Below, piece by piece: positions 24,888 through 32,215 of a stretch of 32,215 nucleotides of DNA. Under the pieces are notes generated by a model. The model was not told the DNA's origin, made no database searches, and saw only the letters and a list, made by a program, of their open reading frames with translations. Origin of the DNA: Deltaproteobacteria bacterium (GTDB lineage: Bacteria > Desulfobacterota > Syntrophia > Syntrophales > Smithellaceae). Position numbers and translations under genes: made by a program. The number at the start of each line of letters is the position of its first letter. Within the stretch, counting starts at the first letter, position 1. The stretch spans positions 1 through 32,215 of the forward strand of contig JANYAY010000160.1 in the NCBI GenBank assembly GCA_025361065.1, read 5' to 3'.

Positions 24888-25895
24888 ATGGCTGAAGGTA
24901 TGACATGGTCGGTAACGGACGGCGACAAGCTCACACAGGCTGAAGTATACGGTGAGGTGCTCTCCCAGCTCGGAGACAAGTATCCCGATATCATCGCCAT
25001 AACTGCGGACCTGGCCAGCTCCACGAAGATCGAACGATTCGGAAAGAAGTATCCGGAACGGTTCATCAATGTGGGTATAGCGGAAAACTCCATGTTCGGC
25101 ATGGCTGCCGGTCTCGCCCTGGCTGGATTCAAACCCGTGGTCTCCACCTTTGCCGCCTTCACTGCGCTCAGGAGCGCCGAGCAGGTGCGTACGGACATTT
25201 GTTACCAGAACCTCGACGTTAAAATCATCGCCACCCATGCCGGGATCTCCTTCGGACAGGCGGGCTCCACCCACCACTGTACCGAGGACATTGCAGTCAT
25301 GCGCTCATTTGCGAACATGACAGTTATTGTTCCGGCCGATGGTTTGGAGACCGGCAATGCAGTTGCTGCCGCCATGGAATGGCCCGGACCAGTTTACATC
25401 CGAGTGGGCAGGGGGTTCGAGCCCCCGGTGAACAAGACCAAGGATTATGGCTATGAGATCGGCAAGGCCATCACCATGCGGGAAGGCAGGGACATTACAA
25501 TCATTGCTTGCGGCGTCGGTGTTCTCCATGCTGTGCGCGCGGCGGAAGTGCTAGCCCGGCAAGGCCTGAGCGCACGCGTAATCAATATGCATACCATCAA
25601 GCCCATCGACCGCGATGCCATTATCCAGGCGGTCAAGGATACTCGGCGGATAATTACGGTCGAAGACCACAACCTCATCGGCGGTCTCGGCTCCGCCGTG
25701 GCGGAAGTCATCATTGAGACCGGCAAGGCCTGCGGCTTCAGGAAGCTTGGTGTTCCGGACTGCTACTCCATCGTCGGCTACCCCGAAGACCTTTACCACT
25801 ATTACAAGTTTGACGCCGACGGAATCGTTGAGACGGTCAGTGAACTCATGCGCATGGAAATCGAAGAAGACGAAGACTGGGAAGACGAGGTATAA
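24888..25895 (+). CDS. Transketolase, C-terminal subunit
   Basis: A 335-residue pyrimidine-binding plus C-terminal half of transketolase. It starts with AITADLASSTKIERF and has the catalytic Glu66 in NVGIAEN, the STFAAFTALRSAEQVRTD block and the GQAGSTHHCTEDIA loop. The C-terminal domain begins near residue 200 (GVLHAVRAAEVL). It ends in an acidic tail (EIEEDEDWEDEV). Start ATG at 24888 with TAAGGAGG overlapping the stop of the N-terminal subunit, so the two are translationally linked and should form the alpha2beta2 enzyme. DXS-like (deoxyxylulose) synthases share this half, but length and split favour transketolase. Confidence 0.95.
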   Translation: MAEGMTWSVTDGDKLTQAEVYGEVLSQLGDKYPDIIAITADLASSTKIERFGKKYPERFINVGIAENSMFGMAAGLALAGFKPVVSTFAAFTALRSAEQVRTDICYQNLDVKIIATHAGISFGQAGSTHHCTEDIAVMRSFANMTVIVPADGLETGNAVAAAMEWPGPVYIRVGRGFEPPVNKTKDYGYEIGKAITMREGRDITIIACGVGVLHAVRAAEVLARQGLSARVINMHTIKPIDRDAIIQAVKDTRRIITVEDHNLIGGLGSAVAEVIIETGKACGFRKLGVPDCYSIVGYPEDLYHYYKFDADGIVETVSELMRMEIEEDEDWEDEV

Positions 25896-25907
25896 GGAGG
25901 GACGTCC

Positions 25908-26696
25908 ATGGCAGACAAGGTGATGCTCACAAACCGGATCGTCCTGAGATCCATCATGCCGCTCTTCAAGGTGCTCTATGAGGCGGACAACACCCGCATC
26001 AAAAAGCTCTTCGCCGGCTTCGACGGGGTCATCCAGTTCTCCATCAGGGGCGGCGAAAGCGGCGCCTACCTCGAGTTCAAGGACGGAAAGCTCGATGTAT
26101 TTCAGGGAGTCCACCCCCACCCCGATATTGACCTGCCCTTTAAGCATGCCGCAGGCATGAACGCCATGTTCACAGGCGGCATCCCCGTCTTCGGCGGCAT
26201 TCCCAAGGGCCTTTGGAGACTTCCCCTGCTCATGAAGCTCGTCATGCTGTTCCTGGGCCTTCTGCTCCTCATGCCTAATGTCAACCCCAAAGACCCGGTC
26301 AGGCGCGAACTCAAGTTGAAGCTCATCATGTACATGGTCACCAATGCCCTGAGCCAGCTCAACAAAGGTGGCGACGAAGACATGGCGGCCTGGACGGCCA
26401 AGCAACCCGACCGCATCTACCAGCTTTCCATAGACCCGGCAGGACCTGCGGCCTACCTCAGGGTAAAGGGCGGCAAAACCAAAGGCGGACGCGGCCATTA
26501 TACACGCAAGGCTCCCTTTGTACACATGAGATTCAACGGACTCGACGGCGCCTACAAAGTTCTGGCGGAAAGCAAGGATACTGTGAGCGCCACGGCGGAC
26601 GGAGACATCAGGCTGGAAGGTTCACCCGAATATGCAGGCAGCATCGGCTCCTTCATGGTCCGCATCCAGGACATGCTCATGCCTCCGAAAAAATAA
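25908..26696 (+). CDS. Tandem SCP2-like lipid-binding protein with hydrophobic linker
   Basis: A 262-residue protein. Residues 35-92 look like an SCP2 domain (VIQFSIRGGESGAYLEFKDG, then HPDIDLPFKHAAGMNAMFTG). Residues 168-245 repeat the same strand plan (YQLSIDPAGPAAYLRVKGG, KAPFVHMRFN, ATADGDIRLEG). Between them is a hydrophobic segment at 105-123 (LPLLMKLVMLFLGLLLLMP), possibly a membrane hairpin or helix. The start ATG is preceded by AAGGAGG, 12 bases after the transketolase stop. Such proteins may hold a long-chain substrate for the other operon enzymes (inference). The SCP2 reading rests on pattern, so moderate confidence. Confidence 0.65.
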   Translation: MADKVMLTNRIVLRSIMPLFKVLYEADNTRIKKLFAGFDGVIQFSIRGGESGAYLEFKDGKLDVFQGVHPHPDIDLPFKHAAGMNAMFTGGIPVFGGIPKGLWRLPLLMKLVMLFLGLLLLMPNVNPKDPVRRELKLKLIMYMVTNALSQLNKGGDEDMAAWTAKQPDRIYQLSIDPAGPAAYLRVKGGKTKGGRGHYTRKAPFVHMRFNGLDGAYKVLAESKDTVSATADGDIRLEGSPEYAGSIGSFMVRIQDMLMPPKK

Positions 26697-26877
26697 TGGG
26701 CGAAGTTTTTGCCCCCCCCGGGTAGGGAAACATCTCGTTGACCGGATGTCCTGCCTGTTCTGCGGGAACTTCCATCCACGGTAAAAAAACGAGATTGTAA
26801 AAGAAGAGGAGTTCGGATATAAAAACAGCATAATCCGGCTGACGGCGCTATCAACTCAAGTCAGGAGCACGGCTAAT

Positions 26878-26904
26878 CGGGGCTTCCGCAGGGAAGCCCC
26901 TTTT
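26878..26904 (+). terminator. Rho-independent terminator
   Basis: Perfect stem GGGGCTTCC (26878-26886) / GGAAGCCCC (26891-26899) with GCAG loop and a five-T run at 26900-26904. It ends the SDR-to-SCP2 operon but lies 182 bases past its last stop and only 36 bases before the next start. Confidence 0.9.
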
Positions 26905-26939
26905 TCAATATTAACATTTTTAAATAAAGGTAATTTTGT

Positions 26940-27566
26940 ATGGGACTATTAAATTTATTGCTTAAAGATCCGGTATCATTCCTGATATTGGCGATACTTC
27001 TTTTGTATTCCGTGATTTTTCACGAACTGGCGCACGGCTGGGTAGCCTATAAACTAGGCGATAACACGGCTAAATGGATGGGGCGTCTGACACTCAACCC
27101 GATCAAGCATCTTGATCCGATCGGCAGTTTGATGCTGCTGATTTTTGGCTTCGGCTGGGCAAAGCCTGTTCCTGTTAATCTGGGAAATATCCCCAACCGC
27201 CGTCAGGGGCTGATTCTCGTTTCTTCCGCGGGCATAGTTGCCAACATTATCTGCGCCTTTATTGCTCTTCTCCTGTACAAGATCATTGCGCCGGGTGAGT
27301 CCGGTATGGCGGAACAAATTTTATATCTCTTTGCCCGGATCAACATCATGCTGGCCGCATTTAATTTGATACCAATACCGCCACTCGACGGCTCGAAAAT
27401 TTTAATGGGCTTTACATCGGAGTCCGTCAGCAGATTTCTTTTCCAAATAGAGCCATACGGCTTCTTTATCGTTATTGGTTTGCTGTATATCGGCGCACTA
27501 AATCCCCTGATAAACTTTTTTCAGACGATTATTCTAGCGGTTATTAAAGTTATCCTGTTCCTTTAA
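26940..27566 (+). CDS. Site-2 protease family membrane metallopeptidase (M50)
   Basis: A 208-residue integral membrane protein with four or more hydrophobic segments. The zinc motif H28-E-L-A-H32 lies in the first transmembrane helix, and the second catalytic motif has Asp150 (LIPIPPLDGSK). Length and layout match the short M50B site-2 protease-like proteins of many bacteria, without PDZ or CBS domains. These cut other proteins within the membrane; the substrate here is not evident. A short AAAGG site is seen 10 bases before the ATG. Preceded closely by an intrinsic terminator, so it needs its own promoter or readthrough. Confidence 0.92.
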   Translation: MGLLNLLLKDPVSFLILAILLLYSVIFHELAHGWVAYKLGDNTAKWMGRLTLNPIKHLDPIGSLMLLIFGFGWAKPVPVNLGNIPNRRQGLILVSSAGIVANIICAFIALLLYKIIAPGESGMAEQILYLFARINIMLAAFNLIPIPPLDGSKILMGFTSESVSRFLFQIEPYGFFIVIGLLYIGALNPLINFFQTIILAVIKVILFL

Positions 27567-27599
27567 TACGGCAAAATTTATTCTGGATGTGCTAATCTG

Positions 27600-28265
27600 T
27601 TATTCTACCCAATGGACAAATTCGGAGATTTCCGCCCTTTTCCTGTCGATATGGTTGAGCGGAAAATCCAGATCGGGATAACCCAGGGCAATACCCACAA
27701 TTATTCTTTTATCCTCCGGAATCGAGGCGATTGTTCTTATGGCGTCAGGGTAACTCGCCGCCGCGGCCAGAATACAAGTGCCGAGTCCTTTATCATGAGC
27801 CAGCAGGCAGATGGTTTGGCTGATAAGGCCTACGTCCAGCATCGGATATTCGACGACATTGTTCCGGGAGATACAGGCTAAGATCAGGCAGGGGGCGCCA
27901 AAGAATGTAACCATGTTCTGATAGTGTTGGAAGCGTGACGCCTTGTCTTCTCTCGCAATTCCCAGAGCAGAAAATACTGTTTTGCCTAATTCATTATAAC
28001 GGGCTTTCATGTTTTCCGGCCAGCTTTCCGGCATGGGGACATCGGGTGCTGGCGGCACACCGGCAGCCGGTTTTTCCATATTCATTTCTTTGATCTTTGC
28101 CAGGATCGGACCTGTCAAAATATAAAATTCCCAGGGCTGGGTATTGCCCCAGGAAGGTGACCAGCGGGCCGCATTAAGAATTTCCCTGACCAAATCCGGG
28201 GGAACATCAGCCGGTTTGAATTTCCTGATGCTGCGCCGTTCCCTGACAGCAGTTCCTAATTCCAT
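27600..28265 (-). CDS. Nitroreductase family protein
   Basis: A 221-residue FMN-dependent nitroreductase-fold protein. The N-terminal ERRSIRKFKPADVPPD and RWSPSWGNTQPWEFYI segments are typical FMN-binding pieces. The GLGTCILAAA and IIVGIALGYP segments close the site. Members reduce nitro, quinone or ring substrates with NAD(P)H; some act in anaerobic ring or iodotyrosine-like reductions, so the substrate is open. AAGGAGG before the ATG. Divergent from the XRE-cupin regulator at 28406, which may control it. A shorter relative is encoded at 30130. Confidence 0.92.
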   Translation of the reverse strand: MELGTAVRERRSIRKFKPADVPPDLVREILNAARWSPSWGNTQPWEFYILTGPILAKIKEMNMEKPAAGVPPAPDVPMPESWPENMKARYNELGKTVFSALGIAREDKASRFQHYQNMVTFFGAPCLILACISRNNVVEYPMLDVGLISQTICLLAHDKGLGTCILAAAASYPDAIRTIASIPEDKRIIVGIALGYPDLDFPLNHIDRKRAEISEFVHWVE

Positions 28266-28373
28266 TGTAACCTCCTTTACGGGTTATGCTGATTATGTTG
28301 TTTTTATTATTGATAAAAAAATATATCCACTATTTAATAATATGTGTATTATAGCAGAAACGATTTGAATATG

Positions 28374-28389
28374 ATAGGGTTGACCCTAT
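28374..28389. promoter_or_regulatory. Candidate operator palindrome before XRE-cupin gene
   Basis: Perfect inverted repeat ATAGGGT-TG-ACCCTAT just before the GGGAGGGAGG ribosome site. It lies in the gap shared with the divergent nitroreductase gene, so it is a likely binding site for the XRE-cupin protein itself (inference). Confidence 0.5.
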
Positions 28390-28405
28390 AGGGAGGGAGG
28401 TTGTT

Positions 28406-28957
28406 ATGGCGCAGATTAAAAAACCTTCAGCATCGCTGGGAGAGAAGATGAAAAATGCCCGGGAAAAAAGGGGCTGGAGCATAAGTGACCTGGCCCACGA
28501 GACCGGCTATCCGGGCAATGTTCTCAAAAGTGTCGAAGAGAATAAAATTGTACCGCCGGTGGCTCTGGTTTTGCAGCTGAGCCGGGCATTAAAATTCAAC
28601 ATGGAAGATTTGGAATCTGCCGACGGGAAAAAGGCAGTAGCTCACCGGACAAAGAGCCACAAGAAGAGAGTTGCTTCTTATGCCTATTCACCTCTTACTG
28701 AAGCCGGCGCCAAGAATCATTTGCGCGCTTATCTTGTGACTATCGATGCCGGAACGGAGCATCAGGGTGTCGAGTATAAGCATGAAGGCGAAGAGTTTAT
28801 CTATGTCCTGAAAGGCGGCCTCGTTATTACGGTGGGCAAAAACAAAACAGTGCTGGCCAAAGGAGAGAGCATCCATTTCAATTCCGGCCTGCACCATAAA
28901 TTAAGCAATCCCCATCAGGAGGCAACCACGCTTCTGGTCACTATATACACACCATAA
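28406..28957 (+). CDS. XRE-family transcriptional regulator with cupin domain
   Basis: A 183-residue two-domain regulator. An XRE helix-turn-helix covers about residues 11-68 (MKNAREKRGWSISDLAHETG), and a C-terminal cupin covers about 110-180 (HEGEEFIYVLKGG and a GESIHFNSGLHHKLSN segment). The cupin presumably senses a small molecule. Such proteins often sit next to acyl-CoA or acid-metabolism genes. The start is preceded by GGGAGGGAGG. It is followed 13 bases later by an acyl-CoA dehydrogenase gene with which it is likely co-transcribed. A nearby palindrome at 28374-28389 may be its operator. Confidence 0.93.
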   Translation: MAQIKKPSASLGEKMKNAREKRGWSISDLAHETGYPGNVLKSVEENKIVPPVALVLQLSRALKFNMEDLESADGKKAVAHRTKSHKKRVASYAYSPLTEAGAKNHLRAYLVTIDAGTEHQGVEYKHEGEEFIYVLKGGLVITVGKNKTVLAKGESIHFNSGLHHKLSNPHQEATTLLVTIYTP

Positions 28958-28970
28958 GGAGAAAAGAACC

Positions 28971-30104
28971 ATGTCTTTTCAACTCTCGTCAGAGCAGGAA
29001 ATGATCCGCTTGATGGCGCGCGATTTTGCCCGCAATGAACTGGAACCTAATGCCCATAAATGGGATCAAACAGAAACTTTCCCTGCGGCCGCCGTAAAAA
29101 AAATGGGGGCACTGGGTTTGCTGGGCATGATGATACCCCCGGAATACGATGGGGCCGGCGCGGGGGCAGTCAGTTATTCCCTGGCACTGCAGGAAATAGC
29201 TTATTCCTGCGCGTCTACTGCTGTAACAATGTCTGTAACTAATCTTTCCTGCGATCCCCTCTGGAAATTCGGCAATGATCAGCAAAAAGAGAGGCATTTA
29301 AAACCGTTAGCGGCAGGCCTGGCCCTCGGTGCTTTTGCTATTACGGAATCGGGCGCCGGGTCGGACCCGGGAGGGATGATCACGCGGGCGGTAGAAGACG
29401 GCAACAGCTATCTGGTTAACGGCTCGAAGATTTTTATTACCAATGGCGGCTATGCCGATACAATTATTTTGGTTGCCCGCACCGGGCAGGATAAATCCAA
29501 CCGCGGTCTCTCCGGTTTTATCGTGGAGAAGGGCACTCCCGGGTTAATAATCGGTCGGAAAGAAGACAAAATGGGACTGCGGGCCTCCAATACGGTGGAA
29601 TTATTATTTGAGGATTGCCGGATTCCCAAGGCCAATTTGCTGGGGAAAGAAGGGATCGGTTTCAAGATTGCAATGGTGGCCCTCGACAGCGGGCGGATCG
29701 GCATTGCCTCGCAGTCTTTGGGGATTGCAAGGGCCTGCTTGGATGAAGCTATTCAATATGCCAAGAACCGGCGGCAATTTGGTAAGAGCATCAATTCTTT
29801 TCAGGCCATTCAATGGATGATTGCCGACTCGGCGACGGAAATAGAAGCGGCACACTGCCTGACCATTCAGGCCGCCTCGCTGAAAGATCAGGGTTTGCCT
29901 TTTACCAAGGAAGCATCCATGGCCAAGCTTTTTTCCTCGGAAATGGCCAACCGGGTGGCATACCGCACCTTGCAAACTCATGGCGGCTATGGTTACATGA
30001 AGGAATATAAGATTGAACGGCTTTACCGCGATGTCCGGGTTACCACTATTTATGAAGGAACTTCCGAGGTGCAGCGCATAGTCGTCGCCCGGGAAGTAAT
30101 GTGA
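28971..30104 (+). CDS. Acyl-CoA dehydrogenase
   Basis: A 377-residue, standard-length acyl-CoA dehydrogenase. Middle-domain signature AITESGAGSDPGGM is present, QTHGGYGYMKEYKIERLYRD is intact, and the catalytic Glu362 sits in YEGTSEVQ, as in short/medium-chain enzymes. It introduces a double bond at C2-C3 of a CoA ester, passing electrons to ETF. Chain length cannot be fixed from sequence. This contrasts with the two dehydrogenases at 2369-4898, which lack this Glu. Start ATG has AAGGAG 8 bases upstream; followed by a nitroreductase gene 25 bases later. Confidence 0.95.
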   Translation: MSFQLSSEQEMIRLMARDFARNELEPNAHKWDQTETFPAAAVKKMGALGLLGMMIPPEYDGAGAGAVSYSLALQEIAYSCASTAVTMSVTNLSCDPLWKFGNDQQKERHLKPLAAGLALGAFAITESGAGSDPGGMITRAVEDGNSYLVNGSKIFITNGGYADTIILVARTGQDKSNRGLSGFIVEKGTPGLIIGRKEDKMGLRASNTVELLFEDCRIPKANLLGKEGIGFKIAMVALDSGRIGIASQSLGIARACLDEAIQYAKNRRQFGKSINSFQAIQWMIADSATEIEAAHCLTIQAASLKDQGLPFTKEASMAKLFSSEMANRVAYRTLQTHGGYGYMKEYKIERLYRDVRVTTIYEGTSEVQRIVVAREVM

Positions 30105-30129
30105 GGCCACTTAAAAAAGGAGAAAAATT

Positions 30130-30699
30130 ATGATGACTTTCGATGATCTTTTACGAAACAGAAGATCCATTCGGAATTTTCAGCAAAAAGATGTCCCTCT
30201 GGAAACAATTAAAGAGATCATTAAAGATTCATGCCTCGCTCCATCGGCCAGCAACGGCCAGCCCTGTAATTTCATAATCATTAAAAACAGGGACATGATG
30301 GAAAAAATATCCGCTGAATGCAAAAAAAATCTGCTCAACGATTTTGCGGATAGTCCCGGTCCGATGAAAGAGCGCTACGAAGCAATCCTGCAAGATGAAA
30401 AATTCAATATCTTTTATAATGCTCCCAGCGTTGTGTATGTTGTCGGCTCCCCGGATGTCGATTCTCTCGATGTTGACTGTGCGCTGGCAGTTGGTTATCT
30501 GATGTTTTCGGCAGCGCAAAGAGGTTTAGGTACGTGCTGGATCGGTTTTGGCACTAATATCAGGGATCCTAAAATAAAAGAGGAAATCGGCCTGCCCGAT
30601 AATTATAGCATTGTAGCGCCGCTGATAATCGGTTATCCGCAGTTAATTCCGGCCCCCCTGGAAAGGCATGATCCCCGAATTCTCCAGATCATAAGTTAG
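30130..30699 (+). CDS. Nitroreductase family protein
   Basis: A 189-residue FMN nitroreductase-like protein. RNRRSIRNFQQKDVPLE and APSASNGQPCNFIII form the FMN pocket; RGLGTCWIGFG and APLIIGYPQ are also typical. AAGGAG upstream of ATGATG (30130 or 30133). It ends an XRE-cupin / acyl-CoA dehydrogenase / nitroreductase run. Substrate is unknown. It is a different subgroup from the 221-residue relative at 27600. Confidence 0.92.
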   Translation: MMTFDDLLRNRRSIRNFQQKDVPLETIKEIIKDSCLAPSASNGQPCNFIIIKNRDMMEKISAECKKNLLNDFADSPGPMKERYEAILQDEKFNIFYNAPSVVYVVGSPDVDSLDVDCALAVGYLMFSAAQRGLGTCWIGFGTNIRDPKIKEEIGLPDNYSIVAPLIIGYPQLIPAPLERHDPRILQIIS

Positions 30700-30719
30700 G
30701 TAACTAATCGCGTTTTTTC

Positions 30720-30759
30720 AATCCTATCGCCTCTTCCCACCGAAAGAGGCGATAGGATT
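30720..30759. terminator. Hairpin between convergent genes, likely bidirectional terminator
   Basis: 16-base perfect stem AATCCTATCGCCTCTT (30720-30735) and its complement at 30744-30759 with loop CCCACCGA. No strong U tract on either side. Lies between the convergent nitroreductase and 3-hydroxyacyl-CoA dehydrogenase genes. Confidence 0.7.
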
Positions 30760-30785
30760 ATTTCCAGGTTCTCTTTTTTATATCA

Positions 30786-31700
30786 TCATTTCCCGGCAAT
30801 TTTAGGATTAAGGAAAGACGGCTCCAGAAATTCCGGATTGGGATAGGTATAGAATCCTTTCCCGCTTTTCACACCTAACTCTCCTCGTTTAATCATTTGC
30901 AAGAGTGCATCCGGTGGAAAATCTTTCGGATCTTTGGAGTCATTATAATAGGACATTTCAATGTCATAGACTACGTCCAGGCCGACTTTATCCATGAGCG
31001 CAAAGGGTCCTTCTTTCATTTTAGTAAAGATGCACCAGCCGCGGTCGGCATCGCGAAAATCAACAAATCCGTTGGCCCATGTATAAAGAACCTGCCTTTT
31101 GATGGCCCGCCACACGTTGTTAAAGCAAAAGCCAAGAATTTCTTTATTAACTTTCAGCGGTACGCAACCGAGCGAAATGATCCAGTCATATCCGGCTTGC
31201 ATAACTTCGGGAGCGGTCCTGGTGCCGCCCATAATATCCACCATATTCACGCCCTGCAGAGGGAAATAAAAATGAATGTTCAGACATTTTTCCGGCCGGC
31301 CGCTGCTTACTTCCATTTTGGAAATTGGCAGTGAGGAACTGTTCGAGGCTAAAATCGCTCCGGCAGGTGTTTTTTTACCCAGTTCAGCAAAGACTTTATT
31401 TTTTAATTCGACATTTTCCGGAACAGCTTCAATAACCAGATCGGCATTCTTCACGGCTTCGCCTAAATCAGTGTCCTGCCTGACTGCATCGCGGCATGCT
31501 TCCCAGCGTTCCCAGGGAATCAGCGGATTCACACCTTTCTCTTTTAAATCCGCATATAGCTTCTTATAGGTTGCCGCAAAGGCATTCGGAATGGGATCAT
31601 ATGCTATCGTTTTATAGCCCGCATCTGCTGCCAGCATTGCTATCTGGGCTCCCAGAATACCAGTACCTACTAATGTGACATTTTCAATTTTTTTTGCCAT
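30786..31700 (-). CDS. 3-hydroxyacyl-CoA dehydrogenase family protein
   Basis: A 304-residue protein. NAD motif GTGILG at 12-17. Predicted catalytic His143 (NIHFYFPLQ) and Glu95 (AVPENVELK) are present, but the usual HFFNP reads HFYFP, so the pocket differs from standard hydroxybutyryl-CoA enzymes. The C-terminal domain runs to GVKSGKGFYTYP. AGGAGGAG stands before the ATG. It is a distinct subtype from the 286-residue enzyme at 16335. Single-gene unit on the minus strand. Confidence 0.92.
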   Translation of the reverse strand: MAKKIENVTLVGTGILGAQIAMLAADAGYKTIAYDPIPNAFAATYKKLYADLKEKGVNPLIPWERWEACRDAVRQDTDLGEAVKNADLVIEAVPENVELKNKVFAELGKKTPAGAILASNSSSLPISKMEVSSGRPEKCLNIHFYFPLQGVNMVDIMGGTRTAPEVMQAGYDWIISLGCVPLKVNKEILGFCFNNVWRAIKRQVLYTWANGFVDFRDADRGWCIFTKMKEGPFALMDKVGLDVVYDIEMSYYNDSKDPKDFPPDALLQMIKRGELGVKSGKGFYTYPNPEFLEPSFLNPKIAGK

Positions 31701-32043
31701 GATTGCTCCTCCTGATTAATGATTCAATTCAGACGACCTCCCTGAACAAGGGTGAAGTCCTGGTGATCATAGTTTTGTCAGAAAAGATGATCGCGTTTTT
31801 TCGCCTCCTTTCTTTCTTCTTTATTTTTGTAATAATTAGCAAAGAGAATGCCAGAAATTCAGTCAATTATGTATGGCAATGATTTCACTAAATAATTTAA
31901 GTTAGCGAGAATTCCTTTCCTTTTTAGAATTCAGTATAAAAGATTATACAAAAGCTGCCGGATAAAAGACTAATGCTATACTGAACAAGGGTTTGTCATT
32001 CATGTATCCGGGATAATATATATAGACAACATTCTACAGTTCA
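31701..32043. other. Intergenic region, no gene seen
   Basis: AT-rich. It contains the inverted repeat GATCAT-(16)-ATGATC at 31765-31792, about 65 bases upstream of the dehydrogenase start. It also has an 11-base direct repeat CTGAACAAGGG at 31742-31752 and 31981-31991. No convincing promoter boxes or terminator. Confidence 0.4.
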
Positions 32044-32215
32044 TCAGTGCAGCAGCCTGTACTGGACGATGTAGGCGGCGATGCCGCTGAAATAGCCGAT
32101 CAGGGCCAGCCCGCCAATGCGCCTGGCGTACCAGAAGAAATGGATCTTCTCCATGCCCATCGCGGCTACTCCCGCCGCCGATCCGATAATCAGGATCGAG
32201 CCGCCGGTTCCGGCG
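32044..32215 (-). CDS. NhaD-type Na+/H+ antiporter, C-terminal end (partial)
   Basis: The last 56 residues of a minus-strand gene that begins beyond the right edge. Residues GSAAGVAAMGMEKIHFFWY then RRIGGLALIGYFSGIAAYI are characteristic of the C-terminal transmembrane helices of NhaD-family sodium/proton antiporters. TGA stop at 32046-32044. It would sit in the inner membrane and export Na+ in exchange for protons. Assignment rests on a short stretch. Confidence 0.75.
   Translation of the reverse strand, partial: AGTGGSILIIGSAAGVAAMGMEKIHFFWYARRIGGLALIGYFSGIAAYIVQYRLLH

Noticed and set aside
26697-26877. Known riboswitch (c-di-GMP, fluoride, guanidine) ahead of the M50 gene
   Set aside because: Compared by eye to the consensus features of these classes and none matched.
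31742-31991. Direct repeat CTGAACAAGGG as an attachment or insertion boundary
   Set aside because: Eleven bases, no integrase or mobile genes between or beside the copies.
1-32215. CRISPR array, tRNA or rRNA genes
   Set aside because: No regular spacer-repeat pattern and no tRNA or rRNA-like sequence was found on inspection.

Overview
The window reads as a chromosomal segment of an anaerobic, acyl-CoA-metabolising bacterium. The best guess is Desulfobacterota/Deltaproteobacteria near the Syntrophales (Syntrophus/Smithella type). This rests on gene content only: several acyl-CoA dehydrogenases, two 3-hydroxyacyl-CoA dehydrogenases, a B12-dependent acyl-CoA mutase with its MeaB chaperone, ferredoxin-like proteins, and a decayed sigma-54 activator beside a -24/-12 promoter. 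No rRNA or marker gene is present to confirm it. There are no tRNA, rRNA or CRISPR features.

Layout. (1) 1-4898, minus strand: an operon with two unusual acyl-CoA dehydrogenases that lack the usual EGTS glutamate, then three genes of one uncharacterised helical protein family with a TetR regulator embedded among them; the last gene runs off the left edge. A good sigma-70 promoter and A-tract repeats lie upstream, followed by a 133-bp MITE. (2) 5511-15078: a TetR gene divergent from a plus-strand cluster of three phytoene-desaturase-like FAD oxidoreductases, one GMC-type oxidoreductase with a cysteine motif, two related cysteine-rich ferredoxin-domain proteins, a small SCP2-like protein and one small unknown. 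(3) 15079-16334: an IS630 transposase relic and an orphan HExxH protein. (4) 16335-20433, minus strand: a two-subunit B12-dependent acyl-CoA mutase, MeaB GTPase and 3-hydroxyacyl-CoA dehydrogenase, behind a sigma-54-type promoter. (5) 20698-21417: remnant of a TPR-GAF-(AAA+)-Fis sigma-54 activator whose ATPase domain is gone. (6) 21834-26696, plus strand: SDR, DUF362 protein, split transketolase and a tandem SCP2-like protein. (7) 26940-31700: M50 membrane protease, two nitroreductases, an XRE-cupin regulator, an ordinary acyl-CoA dehydrogenase and a second 3-hydroxyacyl-CoA dehydrogenase. (8) The right edge carries the C-terminus of an NhaD-like Na+/H+ antiporter.

How the parts may work together (inference): most genes handle CoA thioesters or hydrophobic polycyclic/isoprenoid-like compounds. 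The region 2 cluster looks like a ferredoxin-linked redox system acting on a lipid carried by an SCP2-like protein. The region 4 mutase has replaced the residues that define methylmalonyl-CoA mutase, so it probably rearranges another acyl-CoA whose product is a 3-hydroxyacyl-CoA. Region 6 joins a C2-unit transferase (transketolase) with a reductase and a lipid-binding protein, an unusual combination. The most promising undescribed systems are regions 2, 4 and 6 and the three-paralogue family in region 1.
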